DNA from: Candidatus Sigynarchaeota archaeon
Lineage (GTDB): Archaea; Asgardarchaeota; Jordarchaeia; Jordarchaeales; Jordarchaeaceae
DNA: 18,916 nt
Reading direction: 5' to 3'
Assembly: GCA_030587505.1 (NCBI GenBank)
Contig: JAUQYY010000100.1
Span: 1 to 18,916 of the forward strand
In this document: piece after piece, positions 7,560-15,476 of the stretch
Layout of the letters: each line of letters begins with the position of its first letter
How positions within the stretch are numbered: position 1 is the first letter of the stretch
Translations under genes and position numbers: made by a program
The notes under the pieces: model-generated
Database searches by the model: none
The model's input: the letters and a program-made list of their open reading frames with translations, nothing else
What the model was told of the DNA's origin: nothing

Positions 7560-7958
7560 TCACATCCCTTTCTGTTCTTCTATGTATCTTTGTATGGTTT
7601 CATCTGACACGTGTCCATGCGTCGAGACAAAGTAGCTTCTCGTCCACAAGGTTGGTAGTCGCCTCCTAAGCTCAGGAAACTCCTCTCTAAGAACTCTTGA
7701 AGTGTACCCTTTCACCTGACCAATTATAGTGTTAGGTGAAAGCTTGGGGTTAGCCTGGACAAACAAATGGATATGGTCTGTACCAATAGTGAGCGCTACA
7801 ACCCTACATCCCAACTGTTCAACCTTCTCCCTGATCAAACTCTCAAGCCTATCCCTCACAGCGCCGACAAGAACTGGGCGCCTATACTTCGGGCACCAGA
7901 CAAAATGGTAGTTCATGAAGTGGACGCATGTCTTAGACGATATATATCCTCTCGGCAT
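7560..7958 (-). CDS. tnpA: IS200/IS605 HUH transposase TnpA (Y1)
   Basis: A 132-residue single-strand transposase that cuts and rejoins the element ends as DNA hairpins. The HUH motif is DHIHLFV (His62, His64) and the catalytic tyrosine is Tyr125 in ETIQRYIEEQ. Motifs such as YHFVWCPKYRRPVL, GQVKGYTSRVLRE and LWTRSYFVSTHG are typical. Length is normal for the family and no lesion is visible, so this copy may be active. Its stop codon TGA is followed at once by the tnpB ATG. The start is an ATG about 50 bases inside the left-end hairpin. A working TnpA could excise the element and repair ilvE. Confidence 0.9.
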   Translation of the reverse strand: MPRGYISSKTCVHFMNYHFVWCPKYRRPVLVGAVRDRLESLIREKVEQLGCRVVALTIGTDHIHLFVQANPKLSPNTIIGQVKGYTSRVLREEFPELRRRLPTLWTRSYFVSTHGHVSDETIQRYIEEQKGM

Positions 7959-8008
7959 ATAATTTATTATATGTAGATGTTACATATAAACCTAACGTTC
8001 GCTCTCAT

Positions 8009-8029
8009 CCCACCGTTGAAGCATGTGGG
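8009..8029. repeat. Left-end hairpin of the ilvE IS element
   Basis: CCCACCG-TTGAAGCA-TGTGGG, an imperfect hairpin about 16 bases from the inferred left end at 8045, between tnpA and the resumed ilvE. The same 21-base plan occurs at 18328-18348. Confidence 0.7.
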
Positions 8030-8045
8030 ATTTCACGCTCACGAT

Positions 8046-8642
8046 GTTAACCCTTTTAACTGCCCGGTGAGCGTGGCTATTTACGTTGTGCCCTTTGGGA
8101 GATACTTGGGACCAGAGGCATTGGAGAAGGGAGTTAGGTGCTGCTTCACATCGTGGGAGAGGATTTCACCCAGAGCCCTTCCTCCGGAAGCAAAGGCCTG
8201 CGGACATTACATCAACAGTATTCTCGCAAAGATGGAGGCTGTTGAGAACGGGTACGATGAAGCGTTATTCTTGGATCACAGGGGGTTTGTGAGCGAGGGA
8301 AGCGGGGAGAACATTTTCATGATAAAGGACCAAACCGCGATCACACCTCCGGTAACCGCATCGATTCTCATTGGAATCACACGCGACTCGATAATCAAGC
8401 TCATGGGGGACCTGGGAATCCCGCTGGTTGAACAGGACGTGACCAGAGCCGCCATCTACAATATGGACGAGGTTTTCATATGCGGGACCGCGGGGGAAAT
8501 AACCCCTGTCGTGGAAATTGACAAACGCACAATCGGCAGCGGAAAGCCGGGGCCGATAACCAGAAAAATCCAGAAAGCCTTCTCTGAAGTCACACTGGGA
8601 AGAAATCCGAAATACGAAGGCTGGATTACGCCAGTCTACTAA
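8046..8642 (+). pseudogene. ilvE: Branched-chain aminotransferase IlvE, 3' part
   Basis: Residues 117-314 of IlvE, resuming at VNPFNCPV. It holds the catalytic core: the PLP lysine in PPEAKACGHYINS (Lys166 of the restored protein), then EGSGENIF (cofactor and substrate site), GITRDSIIKL, and CGTAGEITPV near the end (phosphate-binding turn). The restored length of 314 residues is close to family size, and no other lesion is visible, which points to a recent insertion. Separated from its promoter and start by the element, this part lacks a native start. The open frame reaches back to 7977 inside the element, so a low-level fusion product cannot be excluded. Confidence 0.85.
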
Positions 8643-9040
8643 CACTTATTAATGACGCTCCAGTAGACACATTTTCGAGAAGATTATCAGTTAAAGGTTA
8701 AACATTTGGGAAAATTAATATACGAAGGCCAGTCACTTAAAAGTGTCAATTCGTCCCACATAGAGGCCTCAGAAAAGCTGTAGAAGGTTTCAGCGGTACC
8801 CACAATAGTTACATTAGGTCACACGTAGGGACGCCCTGATAACTGATTTCGCTTCGAGGAGTGAAGGCTGCTAACTTCGAACTGAGCCTCTCAATGGTTA
8901 GTTATTACACGCATACTCTAGATACGTGAAGGAAAACGAAGACGGTTTCCTTGAATTTGTTAGACCCCTAAAAAGGGTTTATCCACAAGGAGAGGAAGCC
9001 GCACCCACATATCAACAATAATCGCTTTGGGAGTGCAGGT
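8643..9040. other. Intergenic stretch with possible decayed coding remnants
   Basis: No intact gene. A TATA-like AAAATTAATATA lies at 8711-8722, and a small hairpin CACTT-AA-AAGTG follows. Translated pieces look weakly protein-like but are interrupted: HRGLRKAVEGFSGTHNSYI ends near 8840, and another frame reads DALITDFASRSEGC, stop, LRTEPLNG, stop, LLHAYSRYVKENEDGFLEF. They could be remnants of a lost gene; I cannot name a family. The ribosome site GGGAG for the next gene lies near 9029. Confidence 0.35.
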
Positions 9041-9643
9041 ATGATTAAGGGAATCATTTTCGATATGGACGGGGTTCTCGTTTCTCTGCACCTAGATATG
9101 AACATTTTGCAGGAAAGGCTTCAAGAAGTTTTAGAGGCTAGGATAGAAGCTGAAAAAATGTTTCGGACCTGTGAGAAGCTATCTAAGGAGGACTATGAAC
9201 GATACAAGAGAGCTCTAAGAGCCCTTGACGAAGTGGAACTGGAAGCCATAGATGAAACGATGGAGATTTTTCCAGAAACAAGAGAGGTTCTGGATAGGTT
9301 GAGAAAAGACTACGCGCTCGCTCTTGTTACGCTTCAGGGAAAGATTCCCGCGTATAGGGTACTCGACATCCTAGGTGTGAGGGAGTTCTTCAAGGCCATT
9401 TTTACGAGGGAGGATTCCTTCTCTCGCCAGGAGCAGATAAAACTCGCTGTTGACTCTTTGGATCTCCCCAGTGAACAGGTCTTGGTTGTGGGAGACAGAA
9501 AGAATGATGTGCGCTGTGCCAGGAATGTCGGATGCAAAGCCCTAATAATCAAGCGCCCGTACAAGGAGATAGAGGGAATGACTGTTATAAGCTCCCTTGA
9601 GGAAATTTCCAGAGAAATAGAAAACCTCAACAAAGAAAAGTAA
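9041..9643 (+). CDS. HAD-superfamily (subfamily IA) phosphatase
   Basis: A 200-residue haloacid-dehalogenase-type hydrolase. All four motifs are present: DMDGVL with nucleophile Asp8 and Asp10, Thr97 in LVTLQGK, Lys134, and GDRKNDVRCARNVG with Asp152 and Asp156 for Mg2+. A helical cap lies between residues about 15 and 80, as in subfamily IA (phosphoglycolate-phosphatase-like). The substrate cannot be told from sequence. The start is an ATG behind GGGAG. The gene converges on hisIE with only 52 bases between the two stops, so it is not in the his operon, though a phosphatase beside it is suggestive. Confidence 0.8.
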   Translation: MIKGIIFDMDGVLVSLHLDMNILQERLQEVLEARIEAEKMFRTCEKLSKEDYERYKRALRALDEVELEAIDETMEIFPETREVLDRLRKDYALALVTLQGKIPAYRVLDILGVREFFKAIFTREDSFSRQEQIKLAVDSLDLPSEQVLVVGDRKNDVRCARNVGCKALIIKRPYKEIEGMTVISSLEEISREIENLNKEK

Positions 9644-9695
9644 AGAGCCGACGGCGGGCGGCAAGAAATCCGTAGGAATACAATTCGGAGCTGTA

Positions 9696-10397
9696 CTAAT
9701 CCTTTTTGCCTGTCTTCTTTTCGTGTCTAGATTGGAGTTCTGCGAATATTCTTTCCAAGCCAATGTTCTGGTATGCTAGCAGAACCATCATGTGGAAGAG
9801 GAGGTCTGCTGTTTCGTGAACTATTTCCTCCTCGTTATTGTTTTTCGAGGCCAACACGAGTTCGGTGGATTCTTCCCCTATTTTTTCCAGTATCTTGTCT
9901 TTACCCTCCTGCGCTAGGAAAGCTACGTAGGAGTCGGGGGGCGGGTTTTTCATTCTGTTTCTTATTATCCTGAAGATGTCTTCGAGTATCTTCGCCTTAC
10001 CGTATACTTCCTCCGGCTCGAAGAGCTTCTCTGCTGAGAACGCCTCGTCCCCTATCTTATTGTGGAAACACGTGAAGTAGCCCTCGTGACAGCACGCCTT
10101 GATCTGCTTCACTTTGAATAGAAGTGTATCCGCGTCGCAGTCGTAGAAGGCTTCTCTGACGATTTGATAGTGTTTTGACTCCTCTCCTTTCATCCATATT
10201 TTTCCGCGCGTCCTGCTGAAGTAGTGCATGTACCCTGTTGACAGTGTTTTTATCAGGGCTTCCCTGTTCATGAAGCCCACCATCAGCACTGTGTTTGTGT
10301 CCGCGTCCTGAACCACGACGGGTATTATGCCACCCATTTTTTCGAAGTTGAGCTTCGAAAGGAGAGAGTCCATGTTTTCTCGGTTTGTTCGGTTCAA
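9696..10397 (-). CDS. hisIE: HisIE: phosphoribosyl-AMP cyclohydrolase / phosphoribosyl-ATP pyrophosphatase
   Basis: A 233-residue bifunctional enzyme for histidine steps two and three: the C-terminal HisE domain removes pyrophosphate from PR-ATP, and the N-terminal HisI domain opens the adenine ring of PR-AMP. HisI spans about residues 20-115, with MKGEESKHYQIVRE and the metal ligands in FYDCDADTLLFKV (Asp86, Asp88, Asp90) and ACCHEGYFTCF (Cys103, Cys110). HisE spans about 135-230, with KIGEESTELVLASKN and ETADLLFHMMVLL supplying the acidic Mg2+ ligands. It is the last gene of the his cluster, 10 bases after hisF. Start is taken at the upstream ATG; Met9 is possible. Archaea carry the two activities either fused or separate. 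Confidence 0.93.
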   Translation of the reverse strand: MNRTNRENMDSLLSKLNFEKMGGIIPVVVQDADTNTVLMVGFMNREALIKTLSTGYMHYFSRTRGKIWMKGEESKHYQIVREAFYDCDADTLLFKVKQIKACCHEGYFTCFHNKIGDEAFSAEKLFEPEEVYGKAKILEDIFRIIRNRMKNPPPDSYVAFLAQEGKDKILEKIGEESTELVLASKNNNEEEIVHETADLLFHMMVLLAYQNIGLERIFAELQSRHEKKTGKKD

Positions 10398-10407
10398 TTC
10401 TTATCCC

Positions 10408-11211
10408 TCATAACCTCACTGTAACGTTTCTTTTCGCCAGGTATTTTTTCACTTCTATGATGGAGTAGGTCCCGTAGTGGAAGATGGATGCCGCCAGAGC
10501 CGCGTCGGCCTTTCCTCTGGTTAGAACGTCGTAAATGTGTTCGGGGTTCCCGGCTCCTCCGCTCGCTATGATTGGGATGTTAACACTCTCACACACTGTT
10601 CTTGTGAGTATCAGGTCGTATCCGAGCTTTGTGCCGTCGCAGTCCATGCTGGTGAGGAGAATCTCACCGGCCCCCTTCTCCTCCACTGTGATCGCCCACT
10701 TGATGGCGTCTATTCCGGTGGGTTTTCTTCCGCCGTAGGTGTAGACCTCCCACCAGCACTCGCCCTCGGGTGTGTCGACCACGATCCTGTCGGAGGCGTT
10801 TTTGTCGTATACTCTCTTTGCATCTATCGCGCAGACAATGCACTGGCTACCGAATCTTCGAGCCGCTTTGGACAGGATTTCGGGATTCTCAACCGCTGAG
10901 GTGTTTATGGCTACTTTATCGGCTCCTGCGCAGAGGATTTGCCTAATGTCATCGATGCTTCTTATTCCGCCTCCCACGGTGAAGGGGATGAACACCCTGT
11001 CAGCTGTCCTCTTAACCACATCTATCAGTATCTCACGCTTGTCACTTGACGCCGTCACGTCCAGAAAGACGAGTTCGTCCGCACCCTGATCGTTGTATAT
11101 CTCTGCGAGTTCGGGAGGGTCTCCGGCGTCTCTCAGATTTTTGAATTTTATACCCTTCACAACTCTTCCTTCGGTCATATCCAAGCAGGGAATTATTCTC
11201 TTCGCAAGCAT
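10408..11211 (-). CDS. hisF: HisF, imidazole glycerol phosphate synthase cyclase subunit
   Basis: A 267-residue (beta/alpha)8 barrel that uses ammonia from HisH to convert PRFAR into imidazole glycerol phosphate and AICAR. The catalytic aspartates sit at the canonical positions, Asp11 (PCLDMTEGRVVKG) and Asp130 (CAIDAKR). Phosphate-binding loops are GGGIRS (80-85) and ASGGAGNPEHI (216-226), and DGTKLGYD follows strand six. Length and motifs are complete. Its ATG directly follows the hisA stop, implying translational coupling. HisH lies two genes upstream in the same operon, so the heterodimer partners are made from one message. Confidence 0.95.
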   Translation of the reverse strand: MLAKRIIPCLDMTEGRVVKGIKFKNLRDAGDPPELAEIYNDQGADELVFLDVTASSDKREILIDVVKRTADRVFIPFTVGGGIRSIDDIRQILCAGADKVAINTSAVENPEILSKAARRFGSQCIVCAIDAKRVYDKNASDRIVVDTPEGECWWEVYTYGGRKPTGIDAIKWAITVEEKGAGEILLTSMDCDGTKLGYDLILTRTVCESVNIPIIASGGAGNPEHIYDVLTRGKADAALAASIFHYGTYSIIEVKKYLAKRNVTVRL

Positions 11212-11928
11212 CTACTCAGACCCCAACCTGATTGCTTCCTCTAACTCAAAGCTGCCCTCAAAAAGGGCTTTACCTATAACCACTCCGCTAACGCCAATTT
11301 TTTTCAGATTGGAGATGTCTTCGAGGCTTCTGACTCCACCTGATGCCACCACTGGAATCCGTACACACCGAACAAGCTTTTTGATTGTCGGCAGGTCGAC
11401 CCCCTCGAAGGTTCCGTCTCGGGCGACGGAGGTCGAGAGGATCCAACCAGCGCCCAGTCTCTCCATCTCCGTAGCCATATGGAACAGGTTGTGGCTCGTT
11501 ACCTTTTTCCACCCTTCAACCGCGATTCTTTCCCCTTTGTAGTCCCGGGAAACCATTACGTGTCGCGAGCCGATTCTTTGGGCTAGCTCGCTTACTATTT
11601 TTGGGTTTCTCACCGCTTCTGATCCCAGAATCACTCGCTCTGCTCCTCGTGAGTAGAGTTCAACCGCCTTCTCAACGCTTCTAATGCCGCCTCCAACCTC
11701 AACCTTCGCGGTGACCTCTCTTATAAGGTTGATTATTATTTTGAGGTTGTCTCCTAGGCCCAGAGCTGCGTCTAGGTCTACAACGTGGATAGTCTCTGCT
11801 CCCTCTCTTTCCCAGCGCAGCGCAGCATCTATGGGGTTCTCATAGTACACCTTTGCTGTTTCGGGGGATCCTCGGGTCAGTCGGACGCACTTACCCGATA
11901 GGATATCAACGGAGGGTATTACCAGCAT
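11212..11928 (-). CDS. hisA: HisA, ProFAR isomerase
   Basis: A 238-residue (beta/alpha)8 barrel that performs the Amadori rearrangement of ProFAR to PRFAR. Catalytic Asp8 is in PSVDILSGKCVRLTRG and Asp129 in VSRDYKGE. Phosphate loops are VGGGIRS (78-84) and ASGGVRSLEDI (195-205), and VARDGTFEGVD is the usual DGT motif. The TrpF-like dual-function form PriA is unlikely given the archaeal his context, but this cannot be settled by eye. The ATG lies 2 bases after the hisH stop, and the hisF ATG abuts its own stop. Confidence 0.94.
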   Translation of the reverse strand: MLVIPSVDILSGKCVRLTRGSPETAKVYYENPIDAALRWEREGAETIHVVDLDAALGLGDNLKIIINLIREVTAKVEVGGGIRSVEKAVELYSRGAERVILGSEAVRNPKIVSELAQRIGSRHVMVSRDYKGERIAVEGWKKVTSHNLFHMATEMERLGAGWILSTSVARDGTFEGVDLPTIKKLVRCVRIPVVASGGVRSLEDISNLKKIGVSGVVIGKALFEGSFELEEAIRLGSE

Positions 11929-11930
11929 TT

Positions 11931-12536
11931 TTACACCCTACAATACTTGACAAAGTTTTCCAGTATTTTGAGCCCCACGCTGCCTGATTTTTCGGGGTGA
12001 AACTGAGTCGCATAGACGCTTTTGTCGTGTATAACTGAGGAGAACCTGACTCCGTACTCGGTCCAAGCCACGGTGACACTCTGGTTTTCGGGAACAGGGT
12101 AATAGGAGTGAACAAAGTACACGTACGGGTTGTCAGACACCCCTTCGAAGAGGGGGTTTTCCTTATCGAAGGTTAGCGTGTTCCAGCCTATGTGGGGGAT
12201 TTTGACGCTGGAGGGGAGTCTGACCACTCTTCCCTTGACTATGTTTAGTCCCCTGTGTAAGCCGTCCTCGGTGCTCTCGCTAAAGAGGAGTTGCATTCCG
12301 AGACACACACCCAGTAGGGGTTTTCCCTCCTTAACAAAGTCGATAATGAACTGTGAGAGAGGCTCTAGGTTTTTCATAGCGTCTCGAAAGGCACCGACAC
12401 CGGGAAGAGCTATGGCGTCGGACTCGGCTAGTTCTTTTTCCATGTTTGTGATTACGCAGTCGGCTCCGACCCTCTGGAACGCCTTCTCCAAGCTTCTCAG
12501 GTTACCAACACCGTAGTCAACAATGGCGACAAGCAT
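11931..12536 (-). CDS. hisH: HisH, glutamine amidotransferase subunit of IGP synthase
   Basis: A 201-residue class I glutaminase that feeds ammonia to HisF. The catalytic triad is visible: Cys78 in LLGVCLGMQLL, and His180 and Glu182 in ATQFHPEKSG. IVDYGVGNLRS at the start and PGVGAFRDAM (oxyanion strand) are typical. The start is ATG 12534-12536, overlapping the hisB stop by one base (TAATG). The frame also stays open far upstream through frameshifted hisB to 13118, which makes HisB and HisH look fused. The amino acids between (GPKPEPRHHRG and onward) match nothing, so the fusion is rejected. Confidence 0.95.
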   Translation of the reverse strand: MLVAIVDYGVGNLRSLEKAFQRVGADCVITNMEKELAESDAIALPGVGAFRDAMKNLEPLSQFIIDFVKEGKPLLGVCLGMQLLFSESTEDGLHRGLNIVKGRVVRLPSSVKIPHIGWNTLTFDKENPLFEGVSDNPYVYFVHSYYPVPENQSVTVAWTEYGVRFSSVIHDKSVYATQFHPEKSGSVGLKILENFVKYCRV

Positions 12537-13118
12537 TAGAGCTCCCCCTTCAGGCTTGGTACCTCGCTCTCTCCCCTTCGGGGGTCGATGCTGACAGCCT
12601 GCCTGAGAGAAATTGCTAGGGCTTTGAACAGAGCCTCGACCTTGTGGTGGTTGTTGCTGCCGTAGAGGACTTTCGCGTGCAGATTCATTTTGGCGGTCTG
12701 AGCAAAGGAGAGCAGGAAGTGTTCCACATCCTCGGATTCCATATCCTCTATGGTGGCGCGGCTCAGGCTTAGGTCCAGGGCAGCGTAGCTCCCTGCCTCC
12801 GATGTCCACCGAAACTAGCACAAGGGCGTCGTCCATGGGTGTAACCGCCCAGCCGTATCGGAAGATTCCCTTCTTTTTTCCGAGAGCCTTGGCCAGAGCT
12901 TCTCCCATCGTTAGGGCGACGTCCTCAACGATGTGGTGGTTTAGGTCTCCCTCGGCTTTAACGTCGAGATCTATCAGGGAGTGTTTCGAGAGAGTTCGAA
13001 GCTGGTGGTTCAGGAATCTAATGCCCGTTTGGATGTTGCCTTTTCCGGTTCCGTCGAGGTCGATTTCAACCTCTACTCTGGTTTCAAGGGTTTCCCTTTT
13101 TACCTTAGCTTTCCTCAT
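12536..13118 (-). CDS. hisB: HisB, imidazoleglycerol-phosphate dehydratase, with a one-base frameshift
   Basis: Dehydrates imidazole glycerol phosphate to imidazole acetol phosphate. Residues 1 to about 110 read from 13118 and include FLNHQLRTLSKHSL and GDLNHHIVEDVALTMGEAL, which supplies half of the Mn2+ ligands. After VSVDIGGR the frame breaks at the CCC of 12791-12793. Removing one G (minus strand) gives GGRSYAALDLSLSRATIEDM and then the second metal half, NNHHKVEALFKALA, ending at the TAA of 12536-12538. The corrected protein has 193 residues, the normal length. The start overlaps the upstream HAD gene by 14 bases. Both halves are otherwise well conserved, which favours a very recent mutation or a sequencing error over old decay. 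Without correction the enzyme is lost. Confidence 0.88.
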
Positions 13119-14358
13119 TTTTCATCATCTCCAAGTTTGTAAACAGATGTGATAAATCATTCGGAGAGGGTAGTATAACGTCAGCACCTAGTGAAACGAA
13201 TTTTTCTACGAGTGTTTCGGCACTTGGCGCTGAGCACAAAACTCCAATACTCAAAACCGAATACTTGCTCTCTTCGTGTGCTCTTTTCGCTGCTATTATG
13301 TCTGAGACCGTGTCTCCCACGTAGCCGAAAAGTTTTCCCCGAGGGTTTATCCTGTCGGCAAGGGTTAGCAGACAGTAGGGGTCTGGTTTTTCCAGTTTTA
13401 CGTTTAAGCCCTTTGCTCGAAGGGCTTTTTCGGCTGCTAGTATGTCCTCTAGGAAAACAGAGGATTCCAAATCGAAGTACCTCTCAAGGTTCCTGTACCT
13501 TTGAAGCACGGGGAGCGTTTGGCTACGCTGGCGGCTAGAGGCTATACAAAATCGGGAGAAACCCAAGTTGGAAATCAGGGTTTCTAGAACCTCTTCTTTC
13601 AGTATTAGCCTTTCGTTCTCGATTAGACCCTTTCCCCTGTAGAATGTGGGTTCTGCACCATAAACGTCCTTAAACACTTTGCTTCCGGAGTATATCTCCT
13701 CAAAGTACCGTTTTACAATGTTGAAATCGAAAATTGTTCCCCGGTACATACACAATTTCTCCAAAACGCGGGACGCTTGCTCAGGGGAAATTCCGAGGTG
13801 ATTAACCAGTTTATCCTTTGCTCGCTCCTCGGCTGACGGAAGTCCGCTCACGTCGAGCGACTTTACGTAGTCTCTCAGGCTCCAGTCACCGAAGCGCATA
13901 GAGGCCAGTCTCCTAGAGTTTAGGCCGGCGGATTTGCACAGCTCACCGAACGCCTTTAGTCTTCTCATCGCGGATTCCGGTTCACCGTTTCCCTTCGTGA
14001 GCTCTAAGATTTTTTCTTTGTAGTTATTCAGACGGCTCAGGAGGAGGGTTACAAAGTAGAGTATAACCGCGTATGTTAGGTGCCAATCGTTATTGAAGCC
14101 GCCAGAGTTTTTGAAGAGGCTGGTTTCCTCGGGTGTGATTAAATCCTCTGAAGCCTCTCCGAGTCCTATAACCTCCGCAAAGTACCAGTTGGTGGTTTTT
14201 ATTATGGCTGTTCGGAAAGAGTCGGAAACATCTATCAGAACCCCGTCGCAGTCAAATATTAGGGTTTTTAACCGTTCCAGTAGTTCCAACGAGGATTTCC
14301 TCACGTAGCCTTTTTCCCCGCTGGGCAGTTTGAACTCGATATACTTTTCCACGCCCAT
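13105..14358 (-). CDS. Large HAD-superfamily phosphatase in the his operon; candidate histidinol-phosphatase
   Basis: A 417-residue HAD hydrolase. Motif I is IFDCDGVLIDVSDSFR (Asp36, Asp38), motif II lies in IASSRQRS (Ser274 or Ser275), motif III is Lys324 in EKPDPY, and motif IV is GDTVSDI (Asp349, Asp353). The cap contains KNSGGFNNDWHLTYAV (83-98), which I recognise as the signature of the small HAD IA subgroup TIGR01548; relatives of that subgroup have been noted in association with HisB. The cap here is long (about residues 100-260). It overlaps hisB by 14 bases and hisC by one (TAATG), so it is made with the pathway. No other histidinol-phosphate phosphatase (PHP-type or HisB-fused) is visible, so that reaction is the natural inference. 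The assignment rests on context. Confidence 0.8.
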   Translation of the reverse strand: MGVEKYIEFKLPSGEKGYVRKSSLELLERLKTLIFDCDGVLIDVSDSFRTAIIKTTNWYFAEVIGLGEASEDLITPEETSLFKNSGGFNNDWHLTYAVILYFVTLLLSRLNNYKEKILELTKGNGEPESAMRRLKAFGELCKSAGLNSRRLASMRFGDWSLRDYVKSLDVSGLPSAEERAKDKLVNHLGISPEQASRVLEKLCMYRGTIFDFNIVKRYFEEIYSGSKVFKDVYGAEPTFYRGKGLIENERLILKEEVLETLISNLGFSRFCIASSRQRSQTLPVLQRYRNLERYFDLESSVFLEDILAAEKALRAKGLNVKLEKPDPYCLLTLADRINPRGKLFGYVGDTVSDIIAAKRAHEESKYSVLSIGVLCSAPSAETLVEKFVSLGADVILPSPNDLSHLFTNLEMMKNEES

Positions 14359-15476
14359 TAGCCCTCACTAAAAATTTCTTCGATGCTTTCCAACAGTCTT
14401 ATGTTCACAGGTCGCGGACCGAGAGTTATTCTCAGACAATTGTCCAGTAGTGGGAGGCCGCTGCGGTCTCTAACAAGGATCCCCCTGTTCAGTAGTTTGC
14501 TCTGTAGGGTTTTTGCCGTGTAGCCTGGTTTCACCACTCTCACGAGGAGGAAATTTGTTTGCGAAGGGTACGGTTCAAGGTTTTCGTTTCTGGCCAGCTG
14601 GCTGTAGAGAAACTCCCTCTCCCTTTTTACCTCGGATATTTTTTCCGATAGATAGTCCCATGACTCAAGCAGCAGGGTAACCATTCTCTGAGCCAGCGTG
14701 TTCACGTTGTAAGGGAAAATCGTTTTTCTTATCGTGTCCGCCAGGGCAGAGTTGGCGGCGGCGAACCCCACCCGCAAGCCAGCGATTCCGAACGACTTGG
14801 AAAAGGTCCTAGTGACCACGAGGTTATCGTAGTTGTGAATCCACTCCAAAAGGGTGTAGTCTGCGAAATCGGCATAAGCCTCGTCAACCACAACTATGCA
14901 CCCGCTCTCCTTCACTATGCGTTTAACGTCATCCGCGGCGTACTGGTTTCCTGTGGGATTGTTGGGGGAGCAGACAAATATTATCCTCGTTTTTGGTGTA
15001 ACGGCGTTTAGCACCGCCTCAACGTTGGGGGAGAAGTCCTCATTGAGCAGCACGCCACGGGGAGTCCCGTTTAGGAGCAGGGTGCAGAGGCGATATATAC
15101 CGAACGTTGGCTCCAGAATTACGGCTTCGCACCCGGGATCAATGAAAACTTTAGCGAGAATGTCTAGAACCTCATCTGTCCCATTACCCATAATGATTTC
15201 TGAACTCTCCAAACCGAAGTGCTCCGCGATAGCCTGTCTGGCTTCTATGGTTTCTGGGTCAGGATAGAAGCGAAAATCAAGGGAGGAAACAGCCTCCTTG
15301 ACCTTTTCCAATATCCATTCTCTTTCGATGAACAGGTTCTCGTTGGCGTGAAGCGGCAAAACCTCCTCAGTAGGCACGCCGAGCCTCTTCGCAAGCTCAG
15401 AGGGTTTAATCTCCCCCTGGTACGGCTTAAAACCGGACACCACTCCGCGCACAAGCTCTTCACTCTTCATTTGCAA
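14358..15476 (-). CDS. hisC: HisC, histidinol-phosphate aminotransferase
   Basis: A 372-residue fold-type I PLP enzyme that converts imidazole acetol phosphate plus Glu to histidinol phosphate. The PLP lysine is Lys227 in RTFSKSFGIAGLRVG, with Arg235 contacting the cofactor phosphate. SPNNPTGN (170-177) and VVVDEAYADF (195-204, Asp198) bind PLP, and the C-terminal LRITLGPR carries the substrate-carboxylate Arg. HANEN near residue 43 is the usual N-terminal motif of HisC. Its start overlaps the end of hisD by 17 bases. Met3 is an alternative start. Confidence 0.94.
   Translation of the reverse strand: MQMKSEELVRGVVSGFKPYQGEIKPSELAKRLGVPTEEVLPLHANENLFIEREWILEKVKEAVSSLDFRFYPDPETIEARQAIAEHFGLESSEIIMGNGTDEVLDILAKVFIDPGCEAVILEPTFGIYRLCTLLLNGTPRGVLLNEDFSPNVEAVLNAVTPKTRIIFVCSPNNPTGNQYAADDVKRIVKESGCIVVVDEAYADFADYTLLEWIHNYDNLVVTRTFSKSFGIAGLRVGFAAANSALADTIRKTIFPYNVNTLAQRMVTLLLESWDYLSEKISEVKREREFLYSQLARNENLEPYPSQTNFLLVRVVKPGYTAKTLQSKLLNRGILVRDRSGLPLLDNCLRITLGPRPVNIRLLESIEEIFSEG

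Larger units (their letters stand above)
6421..8045 (-). mobile_element. IS200/IS605-family element inserted in ilvE
   Basis: A 1625-bp insertion with tnpA (HUH transposase) followed directly by tnpB, both on the minus strand. The left end, near 8045, carries the hairpin CCCACCG-N8-TGTGGG (8009-8029). The right end, near 6421, carries CCCACGGC-TATAA-GCC-TGTGGG (6430-6451). There are no terminal inverted repeats and no target duplication, as expected for this family. Boundaries are set by the host gene: joining 6420 to 8046 gives GGC GTT AAC, coding GYGSLG-VNPFNCPV, a continuous IlvE family motif. A one-base slide of both boundaries would also keep Gly-Val. The host sequence next to the left end reads TTAAC on the element's strand, a plausible cleavage target. 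Confidence 0.9.

Noticed and set aside
8752..8833. A tRNA-sized segment closed by CGTCCC and GGGACG
   Set aside because: The seventh acceptor pair mismatches, and no T-loop (TTC) or anticodon arm can be found.
11931..13118. A 395-residue HisB-HisH fusion protein
   Set aside because: The middle part matches neither family, and the true second half of HisB lies in the next frame; a one-base frameshift explains the apparent fusion.
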